A stretch of 23,200 nt of DNA from JBBCJM01 sp037190175 (lineage in GTDB: Bacteria; Pseudomonadota; Alphaproteobacteria; Rhodobacterales; Rhodobacteraceae): assembly GCA_037190175.1 (NCBI GenBank), contig JBBCJM010000105.1, positions 1 through 23,200 of the forward strand, in the 5' to 3' direction. The notes beneath the pieces were generated by a model, which saw only the letters and a program-made list of their open reading frames with translations, ran no database searches and was not told the origin of the DNA. A program made the position numbers and the translations under genes. Shown one piece after another: positions 7,347-14,294 of the stretch; position 1 is the stretch's first letter; every line of letters begins with the position of its first letter.

Positions 7347-8927
7347 CTAGCTGCCGCGCAGGATCATCTCGGCCGCCTTTTCCGCGATCATCAGCGTCGC
7401 GGCGTTGATATGCGCGCCCGGGATCTCGGGCATGACCGAGGCATCCGCCACCCGCAGCCCCTCCAGCCCCAGCACCCGCAGGCCGGGGTCGACCACGCCG
7501 CCGATGGGGCAGGTTCCGCAGGCGTGCTGCACGGTATGCGCGGTGCGGCGGATATGCCCGGCAAGGTCGGCGCGGCTCGGGGCGGCCGCGAAGGTCAGGG
7601 GATCGCCCCGGTGGGGGTCGAGCGGCCGGCGCATGGCGATGTCATGGGCGATCTCGCCCGCATCGACCAGCCGCTCGCGGTCGGCGGGATCGGACAGGAA
7701 GCGATAGCGGATCAGCGGCGGCGCATCGGGATCGGCGCTGCGCAGGCGCACCTCGCCCCGGCTGCCGGGATGCAGCAGGGCCACGCGGATGCTGACCGTA
7801 TCCTCCTTGGGCCGGGCCAGCCCGGGGAACCACATCGCGGGCGACTTGGCGACCCCGCCGAACATCAGCTCGACATCCGGCCGCGCCGCCGCCGGGTCGG
7901 TGGCGACGAAGCCGAACCAGCACATCGGCTGCCGCGTGGCGGGGCCGGTGCCGGTCAGCCAGCCCCGGGCCATCGCCAGCGCCACCCGGTCGGCGCGCAG
8001 CAGATGCTGGAACGGGCTGGCCCCCCGGCGCCGCCAGTACATCGCGATGGCAAGGTGGTCCTGCAGCCCGTCGCCCACCGGCAGGTCGGCCACCACCTCG
8101 ATCCCGTGGTTTCGCAGATGACCGGCGGGCCCGATGCCGGAGAGCATCAGCAGCTTGGGCGTGTTGAACACCCCGCCGGCCAGGATCACCTCGCGCTCCG
8201 CCATCGCCGTCTCGCTCCGGCCGCGCCGGCGATAGGAAATACCCACGGCGCGGTTGCCCCGCAGGACCAGCCGGTCGGCATGGGCGCGGGTGACCACCGT
8301 CAGGTTGCGCCGCCGCCGCACGGGCCAGAGCCAGGCCCGCGCGGCGCTGTGGCGCCGGCCGCGGTCCACCGTGACCTGCGCCATGCCGATGCCGGTCGCG
8401 ACCTCGCCGTTGTAGTCGGCGGTGGCTGGAAAGCCCGCGTCCTCGGCCGCCGCGCGCCAGGCGTCCAGCGCGGGGTCGCGGTAGCGCGTCCAGATCACGC
8501 TCAGCGGCCCGTCGCCGCCGCGCCAGGCGCTGCCACCGCCCTCGAACCGCTCCAGCCTGCGGAAATAGGGCAGCACATCGGGATAGGCCCAGCCCTCCGC
8601 CCCGGCCTGGGCCCAGCGGTCATAGTCCTGCGGATGGCCGCGGGTGAAGTTCATGTGGTTGACCGAATGCGACCCGCCCATGACCTTGCCGCGGGCGGTC
8701 TCGATGCGGCGGTTGTCCAGTTCGGGCTCGGGCTCGGACTGGTAGCCCCAGTCGAACAGATGGTGCTCGCGCACCTTGCCCACCCCGATGGGCACGCGCA
8801 GGAGCGGGTTGCCGTCCCAGCCGCCCGCCTCGATCAGCAGCACCCGCACCGCCGGATCCGCCGTCAGCCGGGCCGCGAGAACGCAGCCCGCCGAGCCCCC
8901 GCCGACGACGATATAGTCATAGCGCAA
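7347..8927 (-). CDS. GMC-family FAD oxidoreductase (choline-dehydrogenase-like)
   Basis: A 526-residue flavoprotein of the glucose-methanol-choline family. The FAD-binding motif is at the N-terminus (YIVVGGGSAGCVLAARL, with the ribose-binding acid in LLIEAGG). GMC signature 1 lies around GKVMGGSHSVNHMNFTRG and signature 2 at GGVFNTPKLLMLSGIGP. The catalytic pair is H468 (QHACGTCPIGG) and N508 (HINAATLMIAEKAA). Such enzymes oxidise a primary or secondary alcohol and pass electrons to a quinone, cytochrome or oxygen. The start is a TTG at 8927, preceded by AGAGG at a suitable distance and overlapping the end of the upstream gene by 11 bases, so translation is probably coupled. It is the last gene of the amidohydrolase-Dpp operon and may oxidise the imported substrate first. 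The true substrate is unknown. Confidence 0.92.
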   Translation of the reverse strand: MRYDYIVVGGGSAGCVLAARLTADPAVRVLLIEAGGWDGNPLLRVPIGVGKVREHHLFDWGYQSEPEPELDNRRIETARGKVMGGSHSVNHMNFTRGHPQDYDRWAQAGAEGWAYPDVLPYFRRLERFEGGGSAWRGGDGPLSVIWTRYRDPALDAWRAAAEDAGFPATADYNGEVATGIGMAQVTVDRGRRHSAARAWLWPVRRRRNLTVVTRAHADRLVLRGNRAVGISYRRRGRSETAMAEREVILAGGVFNTPKLLMLSGIGPAGHLRNHGIEVVADLPVGDGLQDHLAIAMYWRRRGASPFQHLLRADRVALAMARGWLTGTGPATRQPMCWFGFVATDPAAARPDVELMFGGVAKSPAMWFPGLARPKEDTVSIRVALLHPGSRGEVRLRSADPDAPPLIRYRFLSDPADRERLVDAGEIAHDIAMRRPLDPHRGDPLTFAAAPSRADLAGHIRRTAHTVQHACGTCPIGGVVDPGLRVLGLEGLRVADASVMPEIPGAHINAATLMIAEKAAEMILRGS

Positions 8928-9522
8928 GGTCGGCCCTCTGCCGGACCGGCGCGGCGCCGGACTTCAGCGCGGCGATGGTCGGGACATGGGCGTATTTCTC
9001 CTCCACGTCGATCTCCACCGGCCCGTGGATGAACGAGGTGAAGCAGGTGAAGGCCACCACCATCATGAATTCCATGATCCGCGCCTCGGTCCCGAACAGC
9101 GCGCGGATCCGCTGGAAGGTGGCGTCCGACACGCGAAAGCTGGCGATGGCCTCTTCCATATAGGCCGTCATGGCGCGGTCGGGCTCGGAAAAGGCCGGGT
9201 GGGTTTCATGGCTGCCGAGGTTGCGCAGCAACTCCTCGTCCACGCCGTTGCGGATCGCCCGATCCCAATGGTGGGCCCAGACGTATTCCTTGCCCGTGAA
9301 CCAGGCCGAGACCATGGTGATGAACTCCCGGTCCCGCTTGGACAGCGACACCTTCTGCGATGCGTCCGAAAGCGCCAGGAACCCCTGCAGCAGGCCCGGC
9401 GCATGGGCCATGATCCGGTGGGTGTCCGAGGGCTTTTTCTGCCGGATCTCGGTGAAATAGGTCCAGACCTCGCGCTGCGCGTCGGTCAGGTCGGCGTCCT
9501 TTACATAGGATAGTCGTGCCAT
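8917..9522 (-). CDS. Carboxymuconolactone-decarboxylase-like (CMD/AhpD fold) protein
   Basis: A 201-residue, mostly helical protein of the CMD family. The recognisable core is KEYVWAHHWDRAIRNGVDEE (about residues 75-94) followed by a helix ending in ARIMEFMMVVAFTCFTSFI. The redox CxxC motif of AhpD peroxidase partners is absent (only one cysteine is evident, in FTCFTSF), so a thiol-peroxidase role is unlikely, and a lactone- or ring-acting role or a structural role is possible. The ATG at 9522 (MARLSYVKDADL) is chosen because family members begin there; the open frame extends 55 codons further, but only into the ATPase gene. It sits between the ATPase and GMC genes and overlaps the latter. 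Function within the pathway is not known. Confidence 0.82.
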   Translation of the reverse strand: MARLSYVKDADLTDAQREVWTYFTEIRQKKPSDTHRIMAHAPGLLQGFLALSDASQKVSLSKRDREFITMVSAWFTGKEYVWAHHWDRAIRNGVDEELLRNLGSHETHPAFSEPDRAMTAYMEEAIASFRVSDATFQRIRALFGTEARIMEFMMVVAFTCFTSFIHGPVEIDVEEKYAHVPTIAALKSGAAPVRQRADLAL

Positions 9523-9544
9523 GGCTCGTGGTCTCCGTGAAAGG

Positions 9545-11341
9545 TCAGGCGGCGGCTTCCAGCAGCGCGCGCGTGGTCTGGTGGCGGGGATCGCCCAGAA
9601 CCTGCGCGCAGGTGCCGGCCTCGACGATCCTGCCCTTCTCGAACACCACCACCCGGTCGGCGAGGTAGCGGACCACCCCGAGGTCATGGGTGATGAGAAC
9701 GTAGGTCAGGTTGAACTCCCCCTGCATCTCTCGCAGCAGGTTCAGGATCTGGGCCTGGATCGACACGTCCAGCGCCGAGGTGGGCTCGTCGCAGACCACC
9801 ACGGTCGGGCGCAGGATGACCGCCCGCGCAATGGCGGCGCGCTGCCGCTGGCCGCCGGACAGCTGCGCCGGATAGGCATCGGCGATCGCCGGCCCCAGCC
9901 CGATCCGGTCGAGGATCGCCAGCACCTTCTCCTCGCGTTCGGCCCGCGTGCCGATGCCGTGCACGTCCAGCGGGCGGCGCACCGACTGGCCGATGGTCAG
10001 GCGCGGGTTCAGCGAGGAATAGGGATCCTGGAACACGGCCTGCATGGCGCGGGCGCGGGCGCCTTGCGACAGGCTGTCCAGCGGCCGGCCGTCGAAGGCG
10101 ATGCGCCCCGCATCCGGCGCCTCCAGCCCCAGCAGCATCTTGGCGACGGTCGACTTGCCGCTGCCGGATTCGCCGACGATGGCCAGGACCTCGCCCTTGC
10201 GGACATCCAGGCTGACGTCATCCACGGCGACGAGTTTCGTGGCCGGTCTGAACGGCCCGTGGCGAAGGGCGTAGACCCGGCGCAGGTTCTCGATGCGGAT
10301 CAGGGGCGCGGCATCGGCGCCCGCGGGGATCGCCTGCAGCGCGGCGCGGGGCGCCCGGGTGCCCGGCACCGGATCCTCCAGAACGCAGCGATAGGCATGG
10401 CGCTCGCCCGCGAAACGCATGGCCGGCGTGGCGCGCAGGCAGGCATCGTGCACCAGCGCGCAGCGGTCGGCAAAGGCGCAGACGTGGATTTCCCGCAGGG
10501 TCGAGGGGATCGCGCCCGGTATGGCCGGGATCATCGCGCTGCGGTCGGCCTTGCCCGGCAGGCAGGAAAGCAGGCCGCGGGTATAGGGGTGCTGCGGGTG
10601 GCCGATCACCTCGTCCTTCGGCCCGCTCTCGACCACCTCGCCGGCATACATGACCGTGACATCGTCCACCGCGCGCGAGATGACGCCCACGTCATGCGTG
10701 ATCAGGATGACCGCCATCCCCATCTGCCGCCGCAGGTCGGTGATGAGGTCGAGGATCAGCAGCTGGGTGGAGGCATCGAGGGCGGTGGTCGGCTCGTCCG
10801 CGATCAGCAGGTCGGGCTCGTTCATGAGCGCCATGGCGATCATCACCCGCTGCCGCAGGCCGCCCGACAGCTGGAACGGATACTGCCGCATCCGCTCGGC
10901 CGCGCGCGGCACGCCGACGCGATCCAGAAGACCCACCGCCCGGCGCCATATCGCCTCGCGCGTTTCGCCCGCGCGGGGCACGACCGCCTCGGTCAGCTGC
11001 CGCCCGATGGTATAGACCGGGTTCAGCGACATCATCGGGTCCTGGAAGATCATCGCGATCTTCTTGCCCGCGATGTCCCGCGCGAACTGTGCATCGGGCA
11101 TCCGCGACAGGTCGGCGCCGTTCAGGTCGAACCTGTCGACGCTGCGCCGCGCGTTGCCGGGCAGCAGGTTCATCAGCGACAGGACGGCCATCGACTTGCC
11201 CGAGCCGGATTCGCCGACGATCCCGTGCGCCGACCCCCGCTCGACCCGGAGCGAGAAGTTCCGCACCGGATGCAGGGCCCGCGGCCCCGTCCCGAAGCGG
11301 ACATTCAGGTTTTCGACGCGAAGCACCTCCGTCCCGGTCAT
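9545..11341 (-). CDS. Fused dipeptide/oligosaccharide-type ABC ATPase (DppD-DppF in one chain)
   Basis: A 598-residue protein with two complete ABC nucleotide-binding domains. Domain 1: Walker A GESGSGKS (43-50), signature LSGGLRQR (158-165), Walker B DLLIADEP (177-184), switch H216. Its OppD-type C-terminal tail has a cysteine cluster (C288, C294, C301, C319) of the kind that binds an iron-sulfur cluster in related ATPases. Domain 2: Walker A GESGSGKST (390-398), signature LSGGQRQR (494-501), Walker B VVVCDEP, switch H552. The fusion is like GsiA and removes the need for two ATPase genes. The start overlaps the stop of the last permease fragment in an ATGA (11341-11338), indicating coupled translation. 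It energises uptake with the DppB/DppC-like permeases and, by inference, the binding protein at 4464. Confidence 0.95.
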   Translation of the reverse strand: MTGTEVLRVENLNVRFGTGPRALHPVRNFSLRVERGSAHGIVGESGSGKSMAVLSLMNLLPGNARRSVDRFDLNGADLSRMPDAQFARDIAGKKIAMIFQDPMMSLNPVYTIGRQLTEAVVPRAGETREAIWRRAVGLLDRVGVPRAAERMRQYPFQLSGGLRQRVMIAMALMNEPDLLIADEPTTALDASTQLLILDLITDLRRQMGMAVILITHDVGVISRAVDDVTVMYAGEVVESGPKDEVIGHPQHPYTRGLLSCLPGKADRSAMIPAIPGAIPSTLREIHVCAFADRCALVHDACLRATPAMRFAGERHAYRCVLEDPVPGTRAPRAALQAIPAGADAAPLIRIENLRRVYALRHGPFRPATKLVAVDDVSLDVRKGEVLAIVGESGSGKSTVAKMLLGLEAPDAGRIAFDGRPLDSLSQGARARAMQAVFQDPYSSLNPRLTIGQSVRRPLDVHGIGTRAEREEKVLAILDRIGLGPAIADAYPAQLSGGQRQRAAIARAVILRPTVVVCDEPTSALDVSIQAQILNLLREMQGEFNLTYVLITHDLGVVRYLADRVVVFEKGRIVEAGTCAQVLGDPRHQTTRALLEAAA

Positions 11342-11694
11342 TTCGTGTCCCTTTCCGGGGTGGTGACGTCGCGCAGGCCGTCGCCGATCAGGTTCGCGCT
11401 CAGGATCAGCAGGAACAGCGCAACGCCCGGAATGACCACCAGGCGGGGGTCGAAGAACATGGAATTCCGCCCCTCCGAGATCATGAGACCCCAGGAAGAC
11501 GTGGGAAACTGCACCCCGACCCCCAGGAAGGACAGGGTGGCCTCGGCCAGCACGGCCGCGCCCATTTCCAGGGTGAAGACGATGATGATGTTGTTGGCGA
11601 GGTTCGGCAGGATCTCCCGCAAGAGGATCGACAGCCTTCCCATCCCGATCACCCGCGCGGCGGCAACGAAGTCCAGGGCGCGGATCTGCATCAC
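11338..11694 (-). CDS. DppC-like permease, C-terminal fragment with the EAA loop (118 residues)
   Basis: It starts at GTG 11694 (or the ATG directly after) with MQIRALDFVAAARVIGMGR, which is the EAA loop, and continues with the conserved LAEATLSFLGVGVQFPTSSW and the last membrane segments to the normal C-terminus. Its stop overlaps the start of the fused ATPase gene as ATGA. Confidence 0.7.
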   Translation of the reverse strand: MMQIRALDFVAAARVIGMGRLSILLREILPNLANNIIIVFTLEMGAAVLAEATLSFLGVGVQFPTSSWGLMISEGRNSMFFDPRLVVIPGVALFLLILSANLIGDGLRDVTTPERDTK

Positions 11695-12071
11695 GCTCGA
11701 TCGGTGACGACGAGGAAATAGCTCCAGTGCAGGCAGCCGATCACCGCGATCACCACGAAGATGGAGGGGCCGATCAGGAACACCAGCGACATGGCCAGCA
11801 GCAGCCCCGGCAGCGAAAGCTGCAGCGTCAGCAGGAAGGAGATCGCGGTGTCGATCCAGCCGCCGAAATAGCCCGCGATGGCGCCCAGCGTCACGCCGAT
11901 GACCATGCCGACGCAGGCGGCGCCGATGCCGACGATCAGCGAGATGCGGGCGCCGTAGAGGAGACGGGCAAGATAGTCGCGCCCTAGCCGGTCGGTGCCC
12001 AGCGGGTGAAGCCAGCTGCCGTTGGGATGCCAGACCGGGGGGGCGGTGGCATTGGACAGGTTCTGCGTCAC
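11691..12071 (-). CDS. DppC-like permease, middle fragment (126 residues)
   Basis: It runs from VTQNLSNATAPPVWHPNGSW through the conserved HPLGTDRLGRDYLARLLYGA and about three membrane segments to YFLVVTDRA, then TGA. It lacks the EAA loop that docks on the ATPase. The GTG start at 12071 and the TGA at 11693-11691 both lie in GTGA overlaps with the neighbouring fragments. Confidence 0.7.
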   Translation of the reverse strand: MTQNLSNATAPPVWHPNGSWLHPLGTDRLGRDYLARLLYGARISLIVGIGAACVGMVIGVTLGAIAGYFGGWIDTAISFLLTLQLSLPGLLLAMSLVFLIGPSIFVVIAVIGCLHWSYFLVVTDRA

Positions 12072-12247
12072 GGATCGTGCTGGATCAGCAGCGGGCCGAA
12101 GATGGCGGCCGCCACCAGGACGGTGAACAGGATCGTGCCGACAAGCAGGCCGGAATGGCCGAACACCGCGCGCAGGATACGTCCGCGCCTTTCGAGGTGC
12201 CGCGCCTGGCGCCGTTCGGCCTTGGCATAGGTTTGTGCGGATGACAT
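12068..12247 (-). CDS. DppC-like permease, N-terminal fragment (59 residues)
   Basis: The peptide begins MSSAQTYAKAERRQARHLER, a typical cytosolic N-tail, followed by the first membrane segment (LLVGTILFTVLVAAAIFGPL) and ends HDP just where family members enter the periplasmic stretch. The ATG at 12247 lies four bases after the dppB stop. The TGA stop (12070-12068) overlaps the GTG start of the next fragment as GTGA. Confidence 0.7.
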   Translation of the reverse strand: MSSAQTYAKAERRQARHLERRGRILRAVFGHSGLLVGTILFTVLVAAAIFGPLLIQHDP

Positions 12248-12251
12248 CGGC

Positions 12252-13169
12252 TCAGCCCAGCCTGACCCGGGGATCGAGCCAGGCGTTCAGAAGGTCCGCG
12301 ACCATCGTCAGGACGATGAAGGTCATCGAGAAGAGGATCACGAGCACGTTCAGCGTGGGAATATCCCCCGCAATGATGGATTCGAGCGAAAGGCGGCCCA
12401 GCCCCTTCAGCGCGAAGACGGATTCCACGAGGATCGACCCGCCCAGCTTGTTGCCCAGCTGCACGGCCAGCACGCTGACCACCGGCAGAAGCGCATTGCG
12501 CAATCCGTGCCGCGTGACCAGCGCGAGGTTGCGATACCCTTTCGCGCGCGCCGTGCGCATGTAGTCGGAGTTCATCGCGTCGATCATCCCGCTGCGCGTC
12601 AGCCGCAGCGCCGGCGGGACCGAGGTGATGCCCAGCACCAGGACCGGCAGGATGTAGTGCCGCCAGGTGTAGTCGCCCGAGACGGGGAAGATCGGGATCA
12701 TCACCGCGAAGACCAGGATGGCGATCAGGCACAGCCAGAAGCTGGGCACCGCCTGCGCGCAGACGCAGAACGCCATGGCGAAGCGGTCGACGATCGAGTT
12801 GCGGTAGAGCCCCGCCAGCATCCCCAGCGGAATGGCGATCACGATCGACACCAGGATGCCGAAGAGCGCGAGCCGGATCGTGGTGGGCGCCGCGGCGACG
12901 ATCAGGTCGAGCACCGGCCGGCGCAGGTGATAGGATGTCCCCAGGTCGCCGGACAGGAAGTTGCCCAGCCAGGCGAAATACTGTTCGCCGAGCGGCCTGT
13001 TGAAGCCGTACTGTTCGCGAACCGCGTCGATGACGGCCTGCGGGGCATCGGCTCCGGCGATGGCCATGGCGGGGTCGGTCGCGGTGTGCAGCAGCAGGAA
13101 GACCACGACCGAGACGGTCCAGCCGACCGCAATCGCCATCACCAGCCGCTTCACCAGAAACGACAGCAT
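12252..13169 (-). CDS. ABC transporter permease, DppB/OppB type
   Basis: A 305-residue inner-membrane permease. It starts with the family pattern MLSFLVKRLVMAIAVGWTVS, has the periplasmic region YGFNRPLGEQYFAWLGNFLSG, and contains the EAA loop near DYMRTARAKGYRNLALVTRH followed by LRNALLPVVSVLAVQLG. A good Shine-Dalgarno (GGGAGGAA) precedes the ATG at 13169. The gene follows the amidohydrolase by 60 bases and precedes the dppC start by four. It is intact, unlike its partner dppC, and would form the translocation pore with DppC and the fused ATPase. Confidence 0.95.
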   Translation of the reverse strand: MLSFLVKRLVMAIAVGWTVSVVVFLLLHTATDPAMAIAGADAPQAVIDAVREQYGFNRPLGEQYFAWLGNFLSGDLGTSYHLRRPVLDLIVAAAPTTIRLALFGILVSIVIAIPLGMLAGLYRNSIVDRFAMAFCVCAQAVPSFWLCLIAILVFAVMIPIFPVSGDYTWRHYILPVLVLGITSVPPALRLTRSGMIDAMNSDYMRTARAKGYRNLALVTRHGLRNALLPVVSVLAVQLGNKLGGSILVESVFALKGLGRLSLESIIAGDIPTLNVLVILFSMTFIVLTMVADLLNAWLDPRVRLG

Positions 13170-13229
13170 TCCAGTTCCTCCCTCGGTCGCGGCCGCCGGG
13201 GGCGCCGTCAGCCGCGCTTGCCCTGGTTC

Positions 13230-14141
13230 TCAGCCCGGCTGGCCCCATTTGGGAAAACCGAAGGCCGCCTCGGGGTTGTCCACGAGGATCTTGCGCCGCA
13301 ATTCCTCCTCGGGGGCCCAATGCAGCAGCATGTCGATCATTATCGCATCGCTGGGCTTGGGATTCCATTTCGAATGCGGCCAGTCCGACCCGTACAGCAC
13401 CCGGTCCGGATAGGCTTCGGCGATGCTGCGCGACAGCTCGATCGTATCGCCGAAGGGCGGGTTCATCCTGGGCTTGACGTGATGGTCCTTGGAATAGTTG
13501 GACGACAGCTTCACATAGGCGCGCCCGGTATCGAGCATCTCGCAGAGGAAGCGGTAGGAGTCGCTGTCCTTGCCCTTGGTGACGTCGATATAGCCCGTGT
13601 GCTCGATCACCACCGTGCCCGGCGCATTGCGGATCTGCTCCCTCCATCCCTCCAGCTGATGCGGGCGATAGACGAAATGCGCGCCCCAGCCCAGTTCGTG
13701 GACCCGGCGGATCATGTTGCCGGCCGAATTGTCCACGTTCTGCCCGTGCGACGCCTGGAAGCGGATGCCGACCACGCCGACGCCGTTCAGGATTTCCAGC
13801 TCGCGATCCGTGATGCCGTACTGGGGGCGGATGACCCCGCGCATCCGGTCCGGCACCAGGCAGAGCGCATGGAGGACCTGTTCGTAGGAGGTGTCGTGCC
13901 AGGTCGACTGCACCAGCAGGCCGCGGTCGAAGCCATAGGCCTCCTGATACCGGAACCAGTCGCCGATGGTGGTCACGCCGCTGTATTCGTCGGGCCGGCG
14001 CCCGTGCACGCGCAGCGACTGGGCGAACAGGTCCTGCGGCCCGAGCAGGTGGAAATGGCTGTCGCAGGCCCCCGGTGGCAGCTTGATCTTCGCGGGCAGG
14101 TATTCGCGATCGTCCGACGGTTTCAACATGACACTTTGCAT
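13230..14141 (-). CDS. Amidohydrolase_2 family lactonase/isomerase-like enzyme
   Basis: A 303-residue TIM-barrel hydrolase of the amidohydrolase_2 group, similar in style to 2-pyrone-4,6-dicarboxylate lactonase and D-galactarolactone isomerase. The first barrel strand carries the HxH motif (H29 and H31 in ACDSHFHLLG); a later VVIEHTGY holds another metal- or substrate-facing His; the last strand carries D253 in LYGSDWPHS. In this group many members act without a metal and hydrolyse or move a lactone bond. It is the first gene of the operon carrying dppB, dppC, the ATPase, CMD and GMC genes and is preceded by LysR-box promoter P3, whose predicted leader is about 42 bases. Together with the enolase-superfamily enzyme it suggests lactone and sugar-acid chemistry, but the substrate is not determined. 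Confidence 0.88.
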   Translation of the reverse strand: MQSVMLKPSDDREYLPAKIKLPPGACDSHFHLLGPQDLFAQSLRVHGRRPDEYSGVTTIGDWFRYQEAYGFDRGLLVQSTWHDTSYEQVLHALCLVPDRMRGVIRPQYGITDRELEILNGVGVVGIRFQASHGQNVDNSAGNMIRRVHELGWGAHFVYRPHQLEGWREQIRNAPGTVVIEHTGYIDVTKGKDSDSYRFLCEMLDTGRAYVKLSSNYSKDHHVKPRMNPPFGDTIELSRSIAEAYPDRVLYGSDWPHSKWNPKPSDAIMIDMLLHWAPEEELRRKILVDNPEAAFGFPKWGQPG

Positions 14142-14188
14142 TCGGTGCTCCGGAAGGCGGATAGGAACTGCGGGCGGCGCCCGGCGGT

Positions 14189-14254
14189 ATCTTTCGTCCT
14201 GCGCTCCACCCCGAACAACCGAGAAATCCAGCCCGAGGAATGAGGAAAACTCAT
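14189..14254 (-). promoter_or_regulatory. LysR-box promoter P3, upstream of the amidohydrolase-Dpp operon
   Basis: On the minus strand the box ATGAGTTTTCCTCAT (14254-14240) is a perfect 5-5-5 palindrome and fits T-N11-A. Exactly 17 bp later comes TCGGTTG (14222-14216), giving -35 TTGTTC (14218-14213) and, after 17-18 bp, a -10 GAAAGA or AAAGAT (14195-14189). The predicted start is near 14183, some 42 bases before the amidohydrolase ATG. The box lies just past the end of the upstream ThDP operon. Confidence 0.75.
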
Positions 14255-14294
14255 GCCCGAGTTGCAGCCTGACCGAAATGGGCCGCAGCCCGCT

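Larger units (their letters stand above)
11338..12247 (-). pseudogene. dppC-type ABC permease gene broken into three overlapping frames
   Basis: Read together, this stretch encodes a complete DppC/OppC-like permease of about 303 residues: an N-terminal membrane segment ending in LLIQHDP, then HPLGTDRLGRDYLARLLYGARISL, and an EAA loop (DFVAAARVIGMG...ILPN). As sequenced it is interrupted at 12068-12071 and 11691-11694. At each place the upstream frame ends in TGA and the downstream frame begins with the GTG of the same GTGA, a -1 shift. Adding one G at each place restores the family sequence (HDP-V-TQNL and DRA-V-MQIR). Possible explanations are sequencing or assembly errors, real gene decay, or a split permease made by coupled re-initiation. 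The neighbouring dppB and ATPase genes are intact. The fragments are listed separately. Confidence 0.8.

Noticed and set aside
8917..9522. AhpD-type peroxidase function for the CMD-fold protein
   Set aside because: The CxxC redox motif needed for AhpD activity is absent.
9521..11707. Long (728-codon) plus-strand frame opposite the fused ATPase
   Set aside because: The minus strand carries two complete ABC domains; the plus-strand translation shows no motif and typical shadow composition.
11691..12071. Programmed -1 ribosomal frameshifting in dppC
   Set aside because: Neither junction has a slippery X-XXY-YYZ heptamer, and programmed shifting twice in one ABC permease gene has no precedent that I know; read error, decay or re-initiation fit better.
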